From assembly GCA_010645155.1 (NCBI GenBank), contig JAAGOF010000064.1:1586123-1650122 (forward strand): DNA of 64,000 nucleotides, in the 5' to 3' direction. Positions 48,705-59,131 of the stretch are shown here, in pieces (within the stretch, counting starts at the first letter, position 1; each line of letters opens with the position of its first letter). The stretch comes from Tigriopus japonicus (taxonomy: Eukaryota; Arthropoda; Copepoda; Harpacticoida; Harpacticidae). Made by a program: the position numbers and the translations under genes. The notes beneath the pieces are model-generated. The model was given only the letters and a program-made list of their open reading frames with translations. It searched no databases and had not been told where the DNA came from.

Positions 48705-49052
48705 ATGTCTTTCCATAACAGAAACCTGATTGCTTGCACCGTGGCTGTGGTGGTGTTTATGATCCTTGTCCTGGATCAACCTAGCGGTGTGGAGGCTGGA
48801 TATGGCCACGGCCATGGGCACGGTCATGGTCATGGACATAAAGCCCATGGAACGGCTTGTATCGTCAAAGGCTCCTATTGCTCTTGTCATTACTGCAAGT
48901 GTGAAAAGGGCCACATCCATTGCGGAGGCTATGGCAAGAAAGGCTACGGCAAGAAGTATTGTTATGGATCCATGGAAGGAGAATACTGCCATTGTGATTA
49001 CTGCAAGTGCAAGCACGGCTACGGTTCCTCTGGTTACGGCAAGTGTCATTAA
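48705..49052 (+). CDS. secreted His/Gly/Cys-rich small protein, copy 2
   Basis: An intronless frame of 115 residues with the same signal peptide and two-module layout as the gene at 44516. Differences are confined to the N-terminal part: a few substitutions (for example QS to HN and TGAEAG to SGVEAG) and an extra Gly-Tyr before the GH run. From the GH run to the stop, the two proteins are identical and the DNA differs at a single synonymous position (codon for the sixth mature Cys, TGT against TGC). The frame is open for almost 400 bp upstream of this ATG, but that stretch corresponds to promoter and 5' untranslated sequence and is not conserved, so the start at 48705 is preferred. Function is unknown; an extracellular metal-binding or disulphide-rich structural or defence peptide is inferred. 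Confidence 0.85.
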   Translation: MSFHNRNLIACTVAVVVFMILVLDQPSGVEAGYGHGHGHGHGHGHKAHGTACIVKGSYCSCHYCKCEKGHIHCGGYGKKGYGKKYCYGSMEGEYCHCDYCKCKHGYGSSGYGKCH

Positions 49053-49336
49053 ATTCTGCGTCCACTTTGCATCGTCCTCATCTGCTCTTCGTGCTCCCTC
49101 ACACTAAAGAAACCGTGGAATTTTTGACCGTGACAGAATTCCGATTTCTTGGAGAGCAAATGTTAAATATCATTCTTAGGGTTGTGGAGGTGAAATTCAA
49201 TGTCTTATACTCTTTACGCTGATCCGATTTGATCAGTATAGGCAACAAATTGTGATTGTTTATTTTTTCTAGTCTTTGAGCTTTGGTTGTGCCAAGTCCA
49301 ACGAAAAGTTCTTTATTTAACTTATGTGTGTCAAAA

Positions 49337-49342
49337 AATAAA
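49337..49342 (+). terminator. poly(A) signal AATAAA, copy 2
   Basis: AATAAA in the same GTGTCAAAAAATAAACATGC context as copy 1. Confidence 0.7.
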
Positions 49343-49574
49343 CATGCAATTCATAACTTTGAATGGCTCTTTGGTATTTTTTCCCGTTTTACTCTTTCCA
49401 AAACGTTGTACGTACCGTGTGTCTGATAAGTGCTGGTTATATGTAAATAAGTTAAGTTGGGTGCGTTTTTAGAGTAAAGTAGATACCTTGCCTCAAAGTC
49501 AAAATCACAAGCTTTCATTTGAATTGTAAAATATTCCGATGGAACAACCAGAGTCTGAATGAAAACAAAATGGA

Positions 49575-51650
49575 GGAGCTTCGCCAAAAAATTGCCTTAC
49601 GTATTGAGGCTGATGTCTAGCTACAAACATTGCTAAGGGCTTCATTGTGTCCATGAAGACTGTTCAAAAGATGAAACCAGCTTAAATGCTCTCAGGCATC
49701 TTGAGGGATCAAAAGAGGCCACGGCGACTTGCACCACCTGAACAAGACCAACATTGAGACAATGAGAATGACCATTGCAGAGACCCGGCATTATCGGGGA
49801 CCTTACCTGGCCCAAAATTACTGTTTCAGAGATTGTATTGCTTGATCTGGGCCCAAGAGCCGTGCCTGCCCTAAAGGCCAGGGCCTATCTGAACATCCCC
49901 TCAGAAACGGCGTGTCAGATGCAAGAAAATTCTGGGAATACTCCAGAGGAAGACGAAGAGTGTCCTCATGTTCTTTGAAAATCTTTTTTTTTTCGATGCT
50001 GGTTTGAATTCCAGGGTAGCTAGACACATTGCCAGGACCAGGGTTAGTTTCTTCGATCTTATTATTTATACTGTTAACTCTTCATATTCTCTTTTTTATA
50101 TCGGTTTATATCATATCATTTCACATCAATATTTCACAACTGAGTTTTTGAAGATGGACGACACATTTATAACTCTACTTTTTGCAACAAACAAAAACTT
50201 TTGGCATGTCTTGTATCGATTACTTAAATCCTTTTCGAATTCTAATTATATATTTTACACGCATTCTAATAAGAACATTTCAAAGAATCAATATTTTTTG
50301 TCAAATTCTAAAATCATTTGTGTAAAAAAAACTCTTTGTTCTTAAGGAAGGCCAAGATTTAAAAAGACAAACTTATGATCAAAAAGTTTATTCAGAATGG
50401 AGACATTTGTGGACAAATTTGACATTTTTATGTCAATAAGTGACATTTCAAGGCAAAAAAAGCAACTTCATAACAACTTTCGTCAAATTAAGTGCAACTT
50501 TTAACAAAAAATATTTCAACTTTAGGGCTAAAAACTGCAACTTAATCCGAGCCCTACTTATAACATATCCCTATCTTTCATATCAAGAGTAAGAGAAATT
50601 GAATTTGAACCGGACATAGTCATTCACATAGAGGTAAGCACAATTTTGAGGGACGAATTAGTGGCACTTAGGTCAAAAAGAGAAGAAAAAAAACGAAAAA
50701 GACGCCCCCCCCCCAAAAAAAAAGAAGAAAACCGTTTAAATACAACCGCGCGGGATTGAAGCCACCCTGACCAGGACCCCATAGGCGACTGATCTTGCAA
50801 ACAAGTGTTTGGATTAGACCAAGCACCTGGGGTCTGCAATTATGTTGGGTGTTATTGGATCATGGAATAGCATTCATGCCCATGTGGAGCAAAGGAAGTG
50901 TTGACACTGCTCAATACAACCTTCTATTGACACATAGGGTCTTGTCTGTCCTATGGACGAGAAAACTGATCTGGACGTAATATTGGTTGCGTTGCCACTT
51001 GTGATGGACCGAAAGGGCTCGTAACCGAAACCGAAAGTTTTGGCCGAAAGAGGGCTTAACCGAAAGCGAAATCAGCTGACTCCAAAATTGTATAAACGCA
51101 AAATCCACCTTAAAAAACAAAAATGTGTTCCATGTTGGGTAGTGGCAAATTTTGAAAAATCAGAAAATTTAAATTTCAGAGGTTTTTGGACCAAATTTTT
51201 TTCGATTTTGTGGTCAAACTATCTTTTATAGTGCATGTCTGGTTTCGGTCTCGGTAGGCAAAACCGAAACCGAAATTTCGGCCGTAAATTCGGCCGCGAG
51301 CGCTTTCGGTTCATCACTACTTGCCACAGCAATAAGGTCATTCCGATGTCCCTTGATGATTGATTACCTTTGATCAAGGTGATTCTGGGCAAAGGAGATT
51401 TGGCCTCCCAACACGCTGAACCCTGAGGACTATAACTTTTCTATCGTCATGGAGTCCAAGGCTTGTTCCAAGTACCACGCCAATATCCAAGCTCTCAAGG
51501 CCTTTGGAATTGGAGTGGGACCAAATGGCTGTGGCCCCCTCGAAGTTGGTTTGTTTCAAGTTCAGGTCCCGGTTTTAGCAATGTATTGCCCGCAGAGGGT
51601 GGTATTTTTTGTCGCAATGGATCCCTATGTTCATCTCGTCAATTTTCATT
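49575..51650 (+). pseudogene. dead mariner-like transposase, broken by insertions
   Basis: Scattered frames read like parts of a mariner transposase in order. Near 49830-49960 there is a DLG.RA..ALKARAYL segment. At about 49966-50035 there is a degenerate counterpart of the first catalytic block, followed by LNSR..RHIA. At about 50800-50850 there is KH.GSAIMLGVIGS. At about 51395-51500 there is W.PN.LNPEDYN followed by ESKACSKYHANIQALKAF, corresponding to the last catalytic region. At about 51560-51600 there is an AEGG-type end. Frames are shifted and carry stops, and blocks are separated by foreign DNA (about 50038-50773 and 50999-51320). It cannot encode a working protein. Assignment is from recalled family motifs. 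Confidence 0.6.
50999..51320. mobile_element. hAT-type MITE nested in the mariner relic
   Basis: The left end TGATGGACCGAAAGGGCTCG and the right end (read inverted, TGATGAACCGAAAGCGCTCG) are near-identical terminal inverted repeats, with internal AACCGAAACCGAAA motifs. TTGCCAC occurs on both sides (50992-50998 and 51321-51327), consistent with a 7-8 bp target duplication. It is 322 bp long with no coding capacity. Confidence 0.7.
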
Positions 51651-51660
51651 TGTAATTTTT

Positions 51661-52890
51661 TTTCATCATCAATGCAATAAAAAAAGAAGGGCTCAAATGC
51701 TTCGTTCGCAAAAAAAATGCTCGTACTTAACCGACCCCCGGTAAATGAAATGAATATTGGAGACAGCTTCTATGCCAAATAGGTCAAAAAACCAAACCAC
51801 ATAACTTGCACATTTGCAAACCAAACAATAATATTTTCCGACAAACTTTCAAGAAGACTTATTTTCTGTTTTGGACGCGTCTTGACTCGATCTCTTTTTA
51901 TGGCAATGAATATCTTCACCTTTTTTTATTTCTGATTCACTAGACTCAAAGAAACAAGCAATGATTTTCTTAGAATATTTTTTATAATATTTTTTTAAAA
52001 CTTTTGTGAGAATGACCCAAATATTTTGCACGCTCTTTAAAGATTTTCTCATACATCAAATATTGATAATTTGAAATTGGATTTTAAAATGTAGATTTTG
52101 CGTGCAAACGACTAGAATGAGTTAATTATTTTCTGTTTAACGGCCACTTAAGACAAATGGTTTACTTTGACGTGGCTAATTGCGTCAACAATTTTATGAG
52201 AGTGTCTTCGACTCCAAAAAAAAACCTAAAAAACAAGAAAAAAAACGACTCAAATCTTTGGGAAAGAAAAAAAACGAAGTTTAGAAAAAACTCTGTCTGA
52301 ACACAGTACTCAATTACTCGAGATCACATTGATTCGAGGTGAATTGATTTCACCGAAAATACCAAAAGTTTACACGGTTTGTCGGTCTTTTTGTTTCGAA
52401 TTATCAGTGAGCGGGACAAATGTCCGTTGATCCAATCCATCCCCGATGGTTGGTACTTTGTATCAAAAAGCAATGCTTAGCCAATTATGCGCACGTTTTG
52501 AAGTGAAAACCACGATTCATTATTGAGAAAGTTGAGTAACTTTTTTTGAGCGATTAGGCGGAGAAATTTCCTGTCTGTCAAGTGGTTGTAGAGGACTGAA
52601 AGGGTACATGGTCCGAAGGGACTGCTTTTCGTTGTTCCGGGCAATTGAATTGGTTGGGTAAATGTGCATGAATGTAATGATAAAAAATTCTAACTTATTT
52701 ATTAGCTTTCAATTGGGACGCTAGCCTTCAGGTTACGCACTGTTTATGTTACAAATTTCTAGCCGTTGATTCTCGCAAATGGACGGCTGAAATTCAGCCA
52801 ACAACATTTTTACGTGCCCGTCTTATCAATATTATTCAAACAAAATCCTTTACTTGTATGGAATTCGATTTATTAAATATTCAAAGTTGA
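51661..52890. other. AT-rich spacer
   Basis: No gene or clear element seen; homopolymer-rich. Confidence 0.5.
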
Positions 52891-52892
52891 AG

Positions 52893-53088
52893 GAAGCCAG
52901 AGTGGCCACGCGTACTAGCGCGTTCTTAGGAGTGCCGAGTGTAAGTGCTTCCCAAACGGCGTAGGTTCGAATCCTGTTGGGGGTCGGATTGAAGCTGTCG
53001 GGAGAAATCCTTCAATTTACAGGGAATCGCATTACTTGTAGCGGTAATAAAAAATCCACAAAAAAAGAAGAAAAAAAAAACAGAACGC
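52893..53088 (+). mobile_element. tRNA-derived SINE
   Basis: The 5' part is tRNA-like, with an A-box-like TGGCCACGCG (52903-52912) and an exact B box GGTTCGAATCC (52964-52974) spaced as in a long-variable-arm (Leu/Ser type) tRNA. It is followed by an unrelated body and an A-rich tail ending in AAAAAAAAAA near 53085. The cloverleaf is imperfect and no CCA-adjacent acceptor pairing is evident, so it is a SINE rather than a tRNA gene. Confidence 0.65.
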
Positions 53089-54672
53089 CTGACGAGAGGC
53101 TTCCATGGCTTACGTTTTCCTTGATCTACCACATCTAATTCTTACCAAGAACGAGTTGATCAAAATCAGACCGTACATCACCAGCAGGGCCACCAGATCG
53201 TTGTTAATTATATTTCAAAATGGCTTGAAAAAATCCTCACGTTGTGTCCAAAATTACAAAAATAAGGAAAATTTTAAAAAAGTATAGGAAAATTGCTCAT
53301 ACCGCTGAAACTTTTCTGGAAAAAGGCTACACTTTGACTGTAAAGTCGTGACCCCTTTCAAATCTGCTAATCTATTATTTTTTTTCTGATTACCTAGCTT
53401 TCCAAATAAAATTGAATCTGGGGTCAGAATTAATCTTAGATTAACGTGTTTTTTTTTGTTTTGGCAGGCACTTTTACGTTCTGTTTCTATTGCCCAGTAT
53501 TGTAACCCTTCATTGAACAGAAATTTGATGCTTCACAGAACTCTATCCAATCACTGAGATGTTTCTAATGATGGATTCGTAAAAAATTGTTATTATTCAT
53601 ACCTGATAATGCTCAAGGAAATTTCCAGACTGGTCAACTGCGTTTCCACCTTCTATCATTCCCAAAAACTTCATATGAAGCTCTTGGTAAGTGACGCCAT
53701 GTTATGAGTAAATTGTCCTATTAACTAACTGAGCGACAGTACCATAACAAGAAAAACTAATGTGCGAGCAGCTTGCACAAACTAAGGATTATTTTTAATA
53801 TTATTCTGTATTCTCAAAAAACTTGTTTTCATCCAGCTCGCCTTGACTATGATTGAGATAAGGTCAAGTATCAACACATTCACGTGTGGTTAGCCTGTTG
53901 AAATCAAAACAAGAAATACTGTTCAGAACTTACAGCAGATCACCTCCAAAATTTTGGTAGCTGTGTTACGTTTGTCAATTAAAGAGGCAATTTTTCATGA
54001 TGAGAAAAAATTAAAATTGAAAAAAAAAGAATGAGCTAAGTCACGTTGCAACACAAGCCTGTAGACACCTTGGCAAAGGTGAAGTTCAATATAGCTTTAT
54101 TTCTGACCACTTATCGTCTTTGCTTTGGATAGATCACCCCATAGAAGCAGATGTAGTGTCTTGTGTCTTAAAGAAAGAGTACACTTTGATGGGGTCACGA
54201 CTTTATTGTCACAGTGCATGATGTTTGACAGAACATGTTTAACAACATTTAGAAGCAGGTGAACCTTTTCTTTACATAGCAACAAAAAAGGTGGAAACAA
54301 ATCCAAAGCAACGAGAAGGTTGAATGTCAAGGCTGCCCGCGAGTCCTTGGTCCAGGCAATGAATTATTCAATCGATTTCTGACGTTCACCATCGAATGTC
54401 TTTGTATAAATCCTGAGAACTCGAACAAAGCCCTTGTGCCCAGCGCAGTCAGTAATCGCATACATGGGACCGACCTGGACCACGACTCTCTCACAAAATA
54501 TCGCCAGGAAGTTGCCGTGTTTTTCCTGTTCGCGTCGAGAAGTATCACCCATTAATGAACAATGCAGTGACGAATTGAATTACGAGTTCAAAGCCACTAG
54601 GACTGTCGGTTCTACAGTGAGTAAGGCTCGACTGTCGCAATTCAACGGGTGACAACGCAGTTTGGTTCCAAC
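53089..54672. other. spacer before the sugar transporter
   Basis: AT-rich with no supported coding exon; the promoter and 5' leader of the transporter are expected near the right end. Confidence 0.5.
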
Positions 54673-56513
54673 ATGGACGACCAAGAAGAGCCCTTGAAGT
54701 GCTTTTCGAACTTGAACGAAGAAGTGGAGGAATCGGACGAACCTCAGAAATCTTTGATTGAAAACCCGGAGGAAAACCTGCTCCTCATCGGAACCTTAGA
54801 ATCAAGCAAAGACGATAACAAACTAGAGTCTTCACAAACAAAATGGAGACCAAATTACAGATTGGTAAGCAGACAGTGGGTCTTCCACTCCACCGTCAAT
54901 TAATTCTATGGTATTATAGTACGCTGTTTATTGTGTGGAGTTGGTCCCTGCGTTCGTGGCTGGCACCCAATTAACCTATGGAACTATTGCTCTCCCTGCT
55001 CATCAATTGGAACACTCATTTATTAAATTGGATATTGAGGTTGGATCTTGGTTCGGTAAGCCGACATCTCTGTTCTGGGTTTGTTTCCATTTGAGAAATA
55101 TTCACTGATTTCAGTAAGTCTCTTGTCGATATTCATCGTCATTGGGAGCCTTTTTAGTGGCTTGATGTCATCGTTGCTTGGCAGACGGTTGTGCTTATTT
55201 GTAGCCTGTAATTGTGTCCTCTTAGGGCTTATGGCCCTTCATGTGGCTTGGTCCGCCCATTTTCTATTGATTGGGCGTATATTGTGCGGTTTTGGTTCTG
55301 GTCTCGGATTGCCCACCTCGTATTTGTTCCTTCATGAGAGTGCTATTCCGCGGCATCGATCCGCTTTGGCGGCGTGGAACATTTTTTCCCTGAACTCGGG
55401 CAATTTGTTCAGCCTCGTTTTTGGTTGGGTGGTTCCCTACCCTTGGATGCCGTTTACGTGTGCTCTTCCGTGTTTGATTTTCTGTTTATGTATCTTCAAA
55501 GTCCCGGAAAGTCCCGTATTCCTTTTGGAACGAGGCAAAGAGCCTCAAGCCAGGGAGAATCTCATCAATCTATGGAAAGACAAAGAGATTGCGCTCCTGG
55601 AAATGGCCTGTCTTAAGGAACACCTGGCAAGCCATTTATCTCATGAATCATGGATTGTATCGCTGGGTAGGCGATGGACCTGGCATAATCTCAAGTATAT
55701 GGGCATGGTGTGTACTCTAATGGTGATCCAATCTTTCTCGGGTTCTGATACAGTTTATAACTACATAATCATCATCGCTCAAATGGCCCACTTATCCATG
55801 AATGAGAATCTGGTCAGTGTCCTTCTTCAGTGTGGCTTTAACGTGGGCTTTATGGTGGCGCCCTATTTGGTGAAGCACACCCGTCGGAAAACCCACTTCC
55901 TCTATACATCAATCGGAATCACAATCTCCTCTTTGTTGCTGGGATTAGGCATGTCTCACCAAGACCTTGGGGAGAAATTCACGGAACACACTTTCCTGTT
56001 GTTCCAGGTTAGTAACCAATCGAATCAATATCGGATTTTGAGTTTGCTTTGCCCTTGCATGTACATACGTACTTTAGAGCCAAGGCAATACTACTACAAT
56101 CATTGTTGAATACTTTTCGACATATTTTCCAGTTGTTACCCGTGATGAGCATTTGCGTGTATAGCTTCTTTTATGGTTGCGGCATTGGATCATTACCCTT
56201 TACTATGATGGGCGAGCTCTTGCCCGATGAGATTCGGAACGTAGGGAACTCTTTGGCCATGCTCTTTCGCTACGGATCAGTGTTCATCTTATTAAAGCAA
56301 TTTCCTGCCATGACCTCAACCATTGGTTTGAATGGTTTGTTTTTGTTCCATGCCTGCTGTTGTGTCATGGGTGCTATCTTTGTACAATTTCTTGTCCCAG
56401 AAACCAGGCCCAATGAGAGCTTGGCTGGTTCTATCGAGGAAGGTGCAAATCAAAAAGTTATTCAACATCAAGAATCGGTGAAGACCATGGAAATCTGCTT
56501 GGACGAACTTTAG
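54673..56513 (+). CDS. MFS sugar porter, Tret1-like
   Basis: Exons 54673-54864, 54920-55055, 55115-56007 and 56133-56513 encode 533 residues. An acidic cytoplasmic N terminus of about 60 residues precedes a 12-helix major facilitator fold. Sugar-porter signatures include GRR after helix 2 (LLGRRLCLF), PESPVFLLERG after helix 6, a helix 10 region (FFYGCGIGSLPFTMMGELLP) and a PET-type ending (VPETRPNES). It most resembles arthropod facilitated trehalose transporter Tret1-like proteins. The helix 7 QQxxG motif that lines the sugar site reads QSFSG, and the central loop is short, so substrate cannot be assigned. The protein sits in the plasma membrane. Its stop lies about 140 bp from that of the convergent DNAAF3 gene. 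Confidence 0.88.
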
Positions 56514-56654
56514 GTAGGACTTGGTCAAAATCGAAGAGTACCATAAAACTTAACAAAATGGTTTTTTAATATGACAGACTTTTATTTCAAATCCTTAAAA
56601 GGGTACCGGTATGGAACAGAATCAAATAACAGAATACAATATTGCACAATGACT

Positions 56655-59131
56655 TTACTTGGGCATAACCCTTACACTTATAACAGCTTCTTGTGTGTCG
56701 CTCTCATCATCTACGGTATTGCAAGTGTGCGTGTCCGCGTTATCTTTTAATATATTGATTAATTGCTCCTTGAACTTTTTTTCGACCTCATGCGCCAAAT
56801 GCAACAAATAGCGCGGACTTTCCACGGCCAATTCCGATCCCTTTTCAGAAGGTCTCAAGTTGAAGAGGAGGGTCTTGTCCAAGAAATGGGCCACACTGCA
56901 CCCAATAAAGATTTTGTCGAACTTCTGGTGATATTTCTTTTTGACCAAAAGGTCCTTTTCGCCGCTGGAAACGGGAAGGAAAGTGATTGTGTGTTGAGCG
57001 GGGAACCCTGTCATTGTACGAGCATCCAGTCGGGATTGAAAGTAATTGAGTGTGTGGCTCGTGGCATTTCGCTTCAATCTGGTTTGGGTTAAATCTATCG
57101 AAGGGGACGACGACGAAGAAGAAGAAGGTGAGTGAGGCGTAGTTGTTTCGTAGCCGAAGGAGAGAAATGGCCCCGTCACAATATCCCCCCAGAATCCATA
57201 TTGGGGGACCTTCTTCCGACTTGATGGATCCTTGACCAAAAGACTGGAGATTAAGGTCGGATTGGTTTGGGCTGTGGAGTACATAAAACATCATCTTTCT
57301 TTTCTCTCATTTTATCTACTTAATGTACTGAGATGAGATTATCCAACGGTAAGTAATTAGGTATTAAAAAGGGATCTGTGACCGCGAGCACTACAAGTGA
57401 CAAATATAAATATAAAAAAGTCCCTATTTCAAAAAAGGTTTCTGACTGAAAAACAATTCTCAAAAGAGAAATGACAAACAGCGCCCTATTTCCAAGATTT
57501 TTTTTTGTGAAACTCGATGAAATTAGCTTGCGATTTAATCCCTTTAAAAGCGGAAGGAGGAAGAAACTTTTTCTGCTTCACATTTACTGTACTCTAAGCA
57601 CAAACAACTTTTATATACGTTGAACTTCGTGTTGTTCAAATGTTCAAAACGTCCATTGACAAAATTGAAGACTCTGTTCCAATTATGGCGAGTACTTGGA
57701 AAAGCCATTCTTCTTCCGTTTCAAGAGATTTCTTTTTTCTTGTACACTATGTACATGAACCAGCTCAAGTCTAATGATATTTAATTTAAGGCAGCCGTAA
57801 ATATCACCAAATTGATTCAGCAAAACTCGAGCTGCCTCAAACCACAGTGTGAAGTCGAGAGGCGTTATTAACTTATTATTAATGGCTAAATATTACTTTG
57901 CATGGCTTCCTTGTAAGGATGGGTCCTGGTATACTTACTTTTACTATCTTCCTCTTGTTCCTCGTCAAATATGAATGCATTTCCCGAGAGTCTCCAGTCC
58001 GAATATTCTCGCAAGGAGATGATGGATCCTCCTCGTTCCACTAAACGGAGACGGTAATCCATATCTATTACACCTTCCTTCGGACATATAGATGGATAGA
58101 GAAGAAATGAGTGACTTACATTTCACTTCCTGCTCAACTGAACGTGGGAGCCATTCACACGATTACCTTCATCATCAAACTATAATGCACCCCTACCAAT
58201 GGTCTTGACTGTTCTTAAGCAGGATTATTATCCGAGAATCCAATTACATGGTGTATATAGCTAAGTGAAATTGCATTTTTTAGGATGGCATCATTGCAAT
58301 CTTCTTACCCTCGCTCCGTATCGATCCAAAAGCAGCCTTCGTGTGCGTTCCTCCCAAAAACGGGATGCATCATTTGCTTCTTCGTCGACTGGAACGTGCT
58401 TCCAGTTTTTGAAAATATCCGCTAAATCGTCTCGTTCTTTAGATTTGAGTTTCCCAAGAACCACTCCAGATAAGAAGTCATGTTTGTCCCCTGTCTGATG
58501 GTGATGGACCCATTGTTCCAATTTAGCGCTCAAGCTACGAATGGCTTGAATGGTCTTGGATGAGACGCTGAGATTGCCGAAGGTTTCCATGAATATTTTG
58601 GCCTTATCTGTGGTTTCCGCATGCCTCAATATGGCCAGAAAAAGCAACTGACGTGCATATAAGGCAATGTTTTGTTCCAACACATAAAAGTTCACCTGGC
58701 CAGATTCTGAGAGTGGTCCAAGAAAAAAGTCCAGGAAATGTCGGCCATCACCAGAGCCCACCAAGAGCACATTGTTGCATCCCTCATCTGTAATGGGTTT
58801 CGAGGAAAGAACTTGATCGATTGAGTAAAAAGGGCCTCTTCTCCGAAACTCCTTTCACTACTCGAGAGAAGATGCCACTTGTCTATTTCATGCTTGACTG
58901 ATTGATCTCAGCCTAGAGCATTGGATGATCCATTAGTATTGAAAGGGGAATGGCGAACACTCTTCTACTTCATCTACGGCTGAGAACCTAATCAAAACTT
59001 GTTGGAAGATATTCATTCCTACCTTTTGACAAGTCCGACAAAACGCCTTTTGTTGGACTGAAACCCCACCATGTGATTCCTCCCAATCCTTCTTGAAGTG
59101 CTCCTATTTCCACATCTGAAACGTCGGACAT
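56655..59131 (-). CDS. DNAAF3: dynein axonemal assembly factor 3
   Basis: Minus-strand exons 59131-59023, 58787-58309, 58077-57939 and 57271-56655 encode 447 residues in one frame. Recognised blocks, compared with human DNAAF3 from memory: an N-terminal GITWWGFSP, LLVGSGDGRHFLDF, NFYVLEQNIALYARQLL, LKSKERDDLADIFKNW, RYGAREGVIDMDYRLRLVERG, YGFWGDIVTGPFLSFGYE and a C-terminal AVESPRYLLHL.HEV. The protein is a cytoplasmic factor for preassembly of axonemal dynein arms in motile cilia and flagella. The third exon's acceptor (TCCGAAG) was chosen over a nearby TAG because only it keeps the frame and the conserved sequence. A Ser-rich insertion (SSSSSSSPS) follows the GDI block. Confidence 0.92.

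Noticed and set aside
52893..52980. functional tRNA gene
   Set aside because: B box is good but the acceptor and anticodon stems do not pair convincingly and an A-rich SINE tail follows.
58021..58080. alternative DNAAF3 exon 3 acceptor at TAATAG
   Set aside because: It would shift the frame into an early stop; the upstream CCGAAG acceptor restores the conserved EGVIDMDYRLRL sequence.
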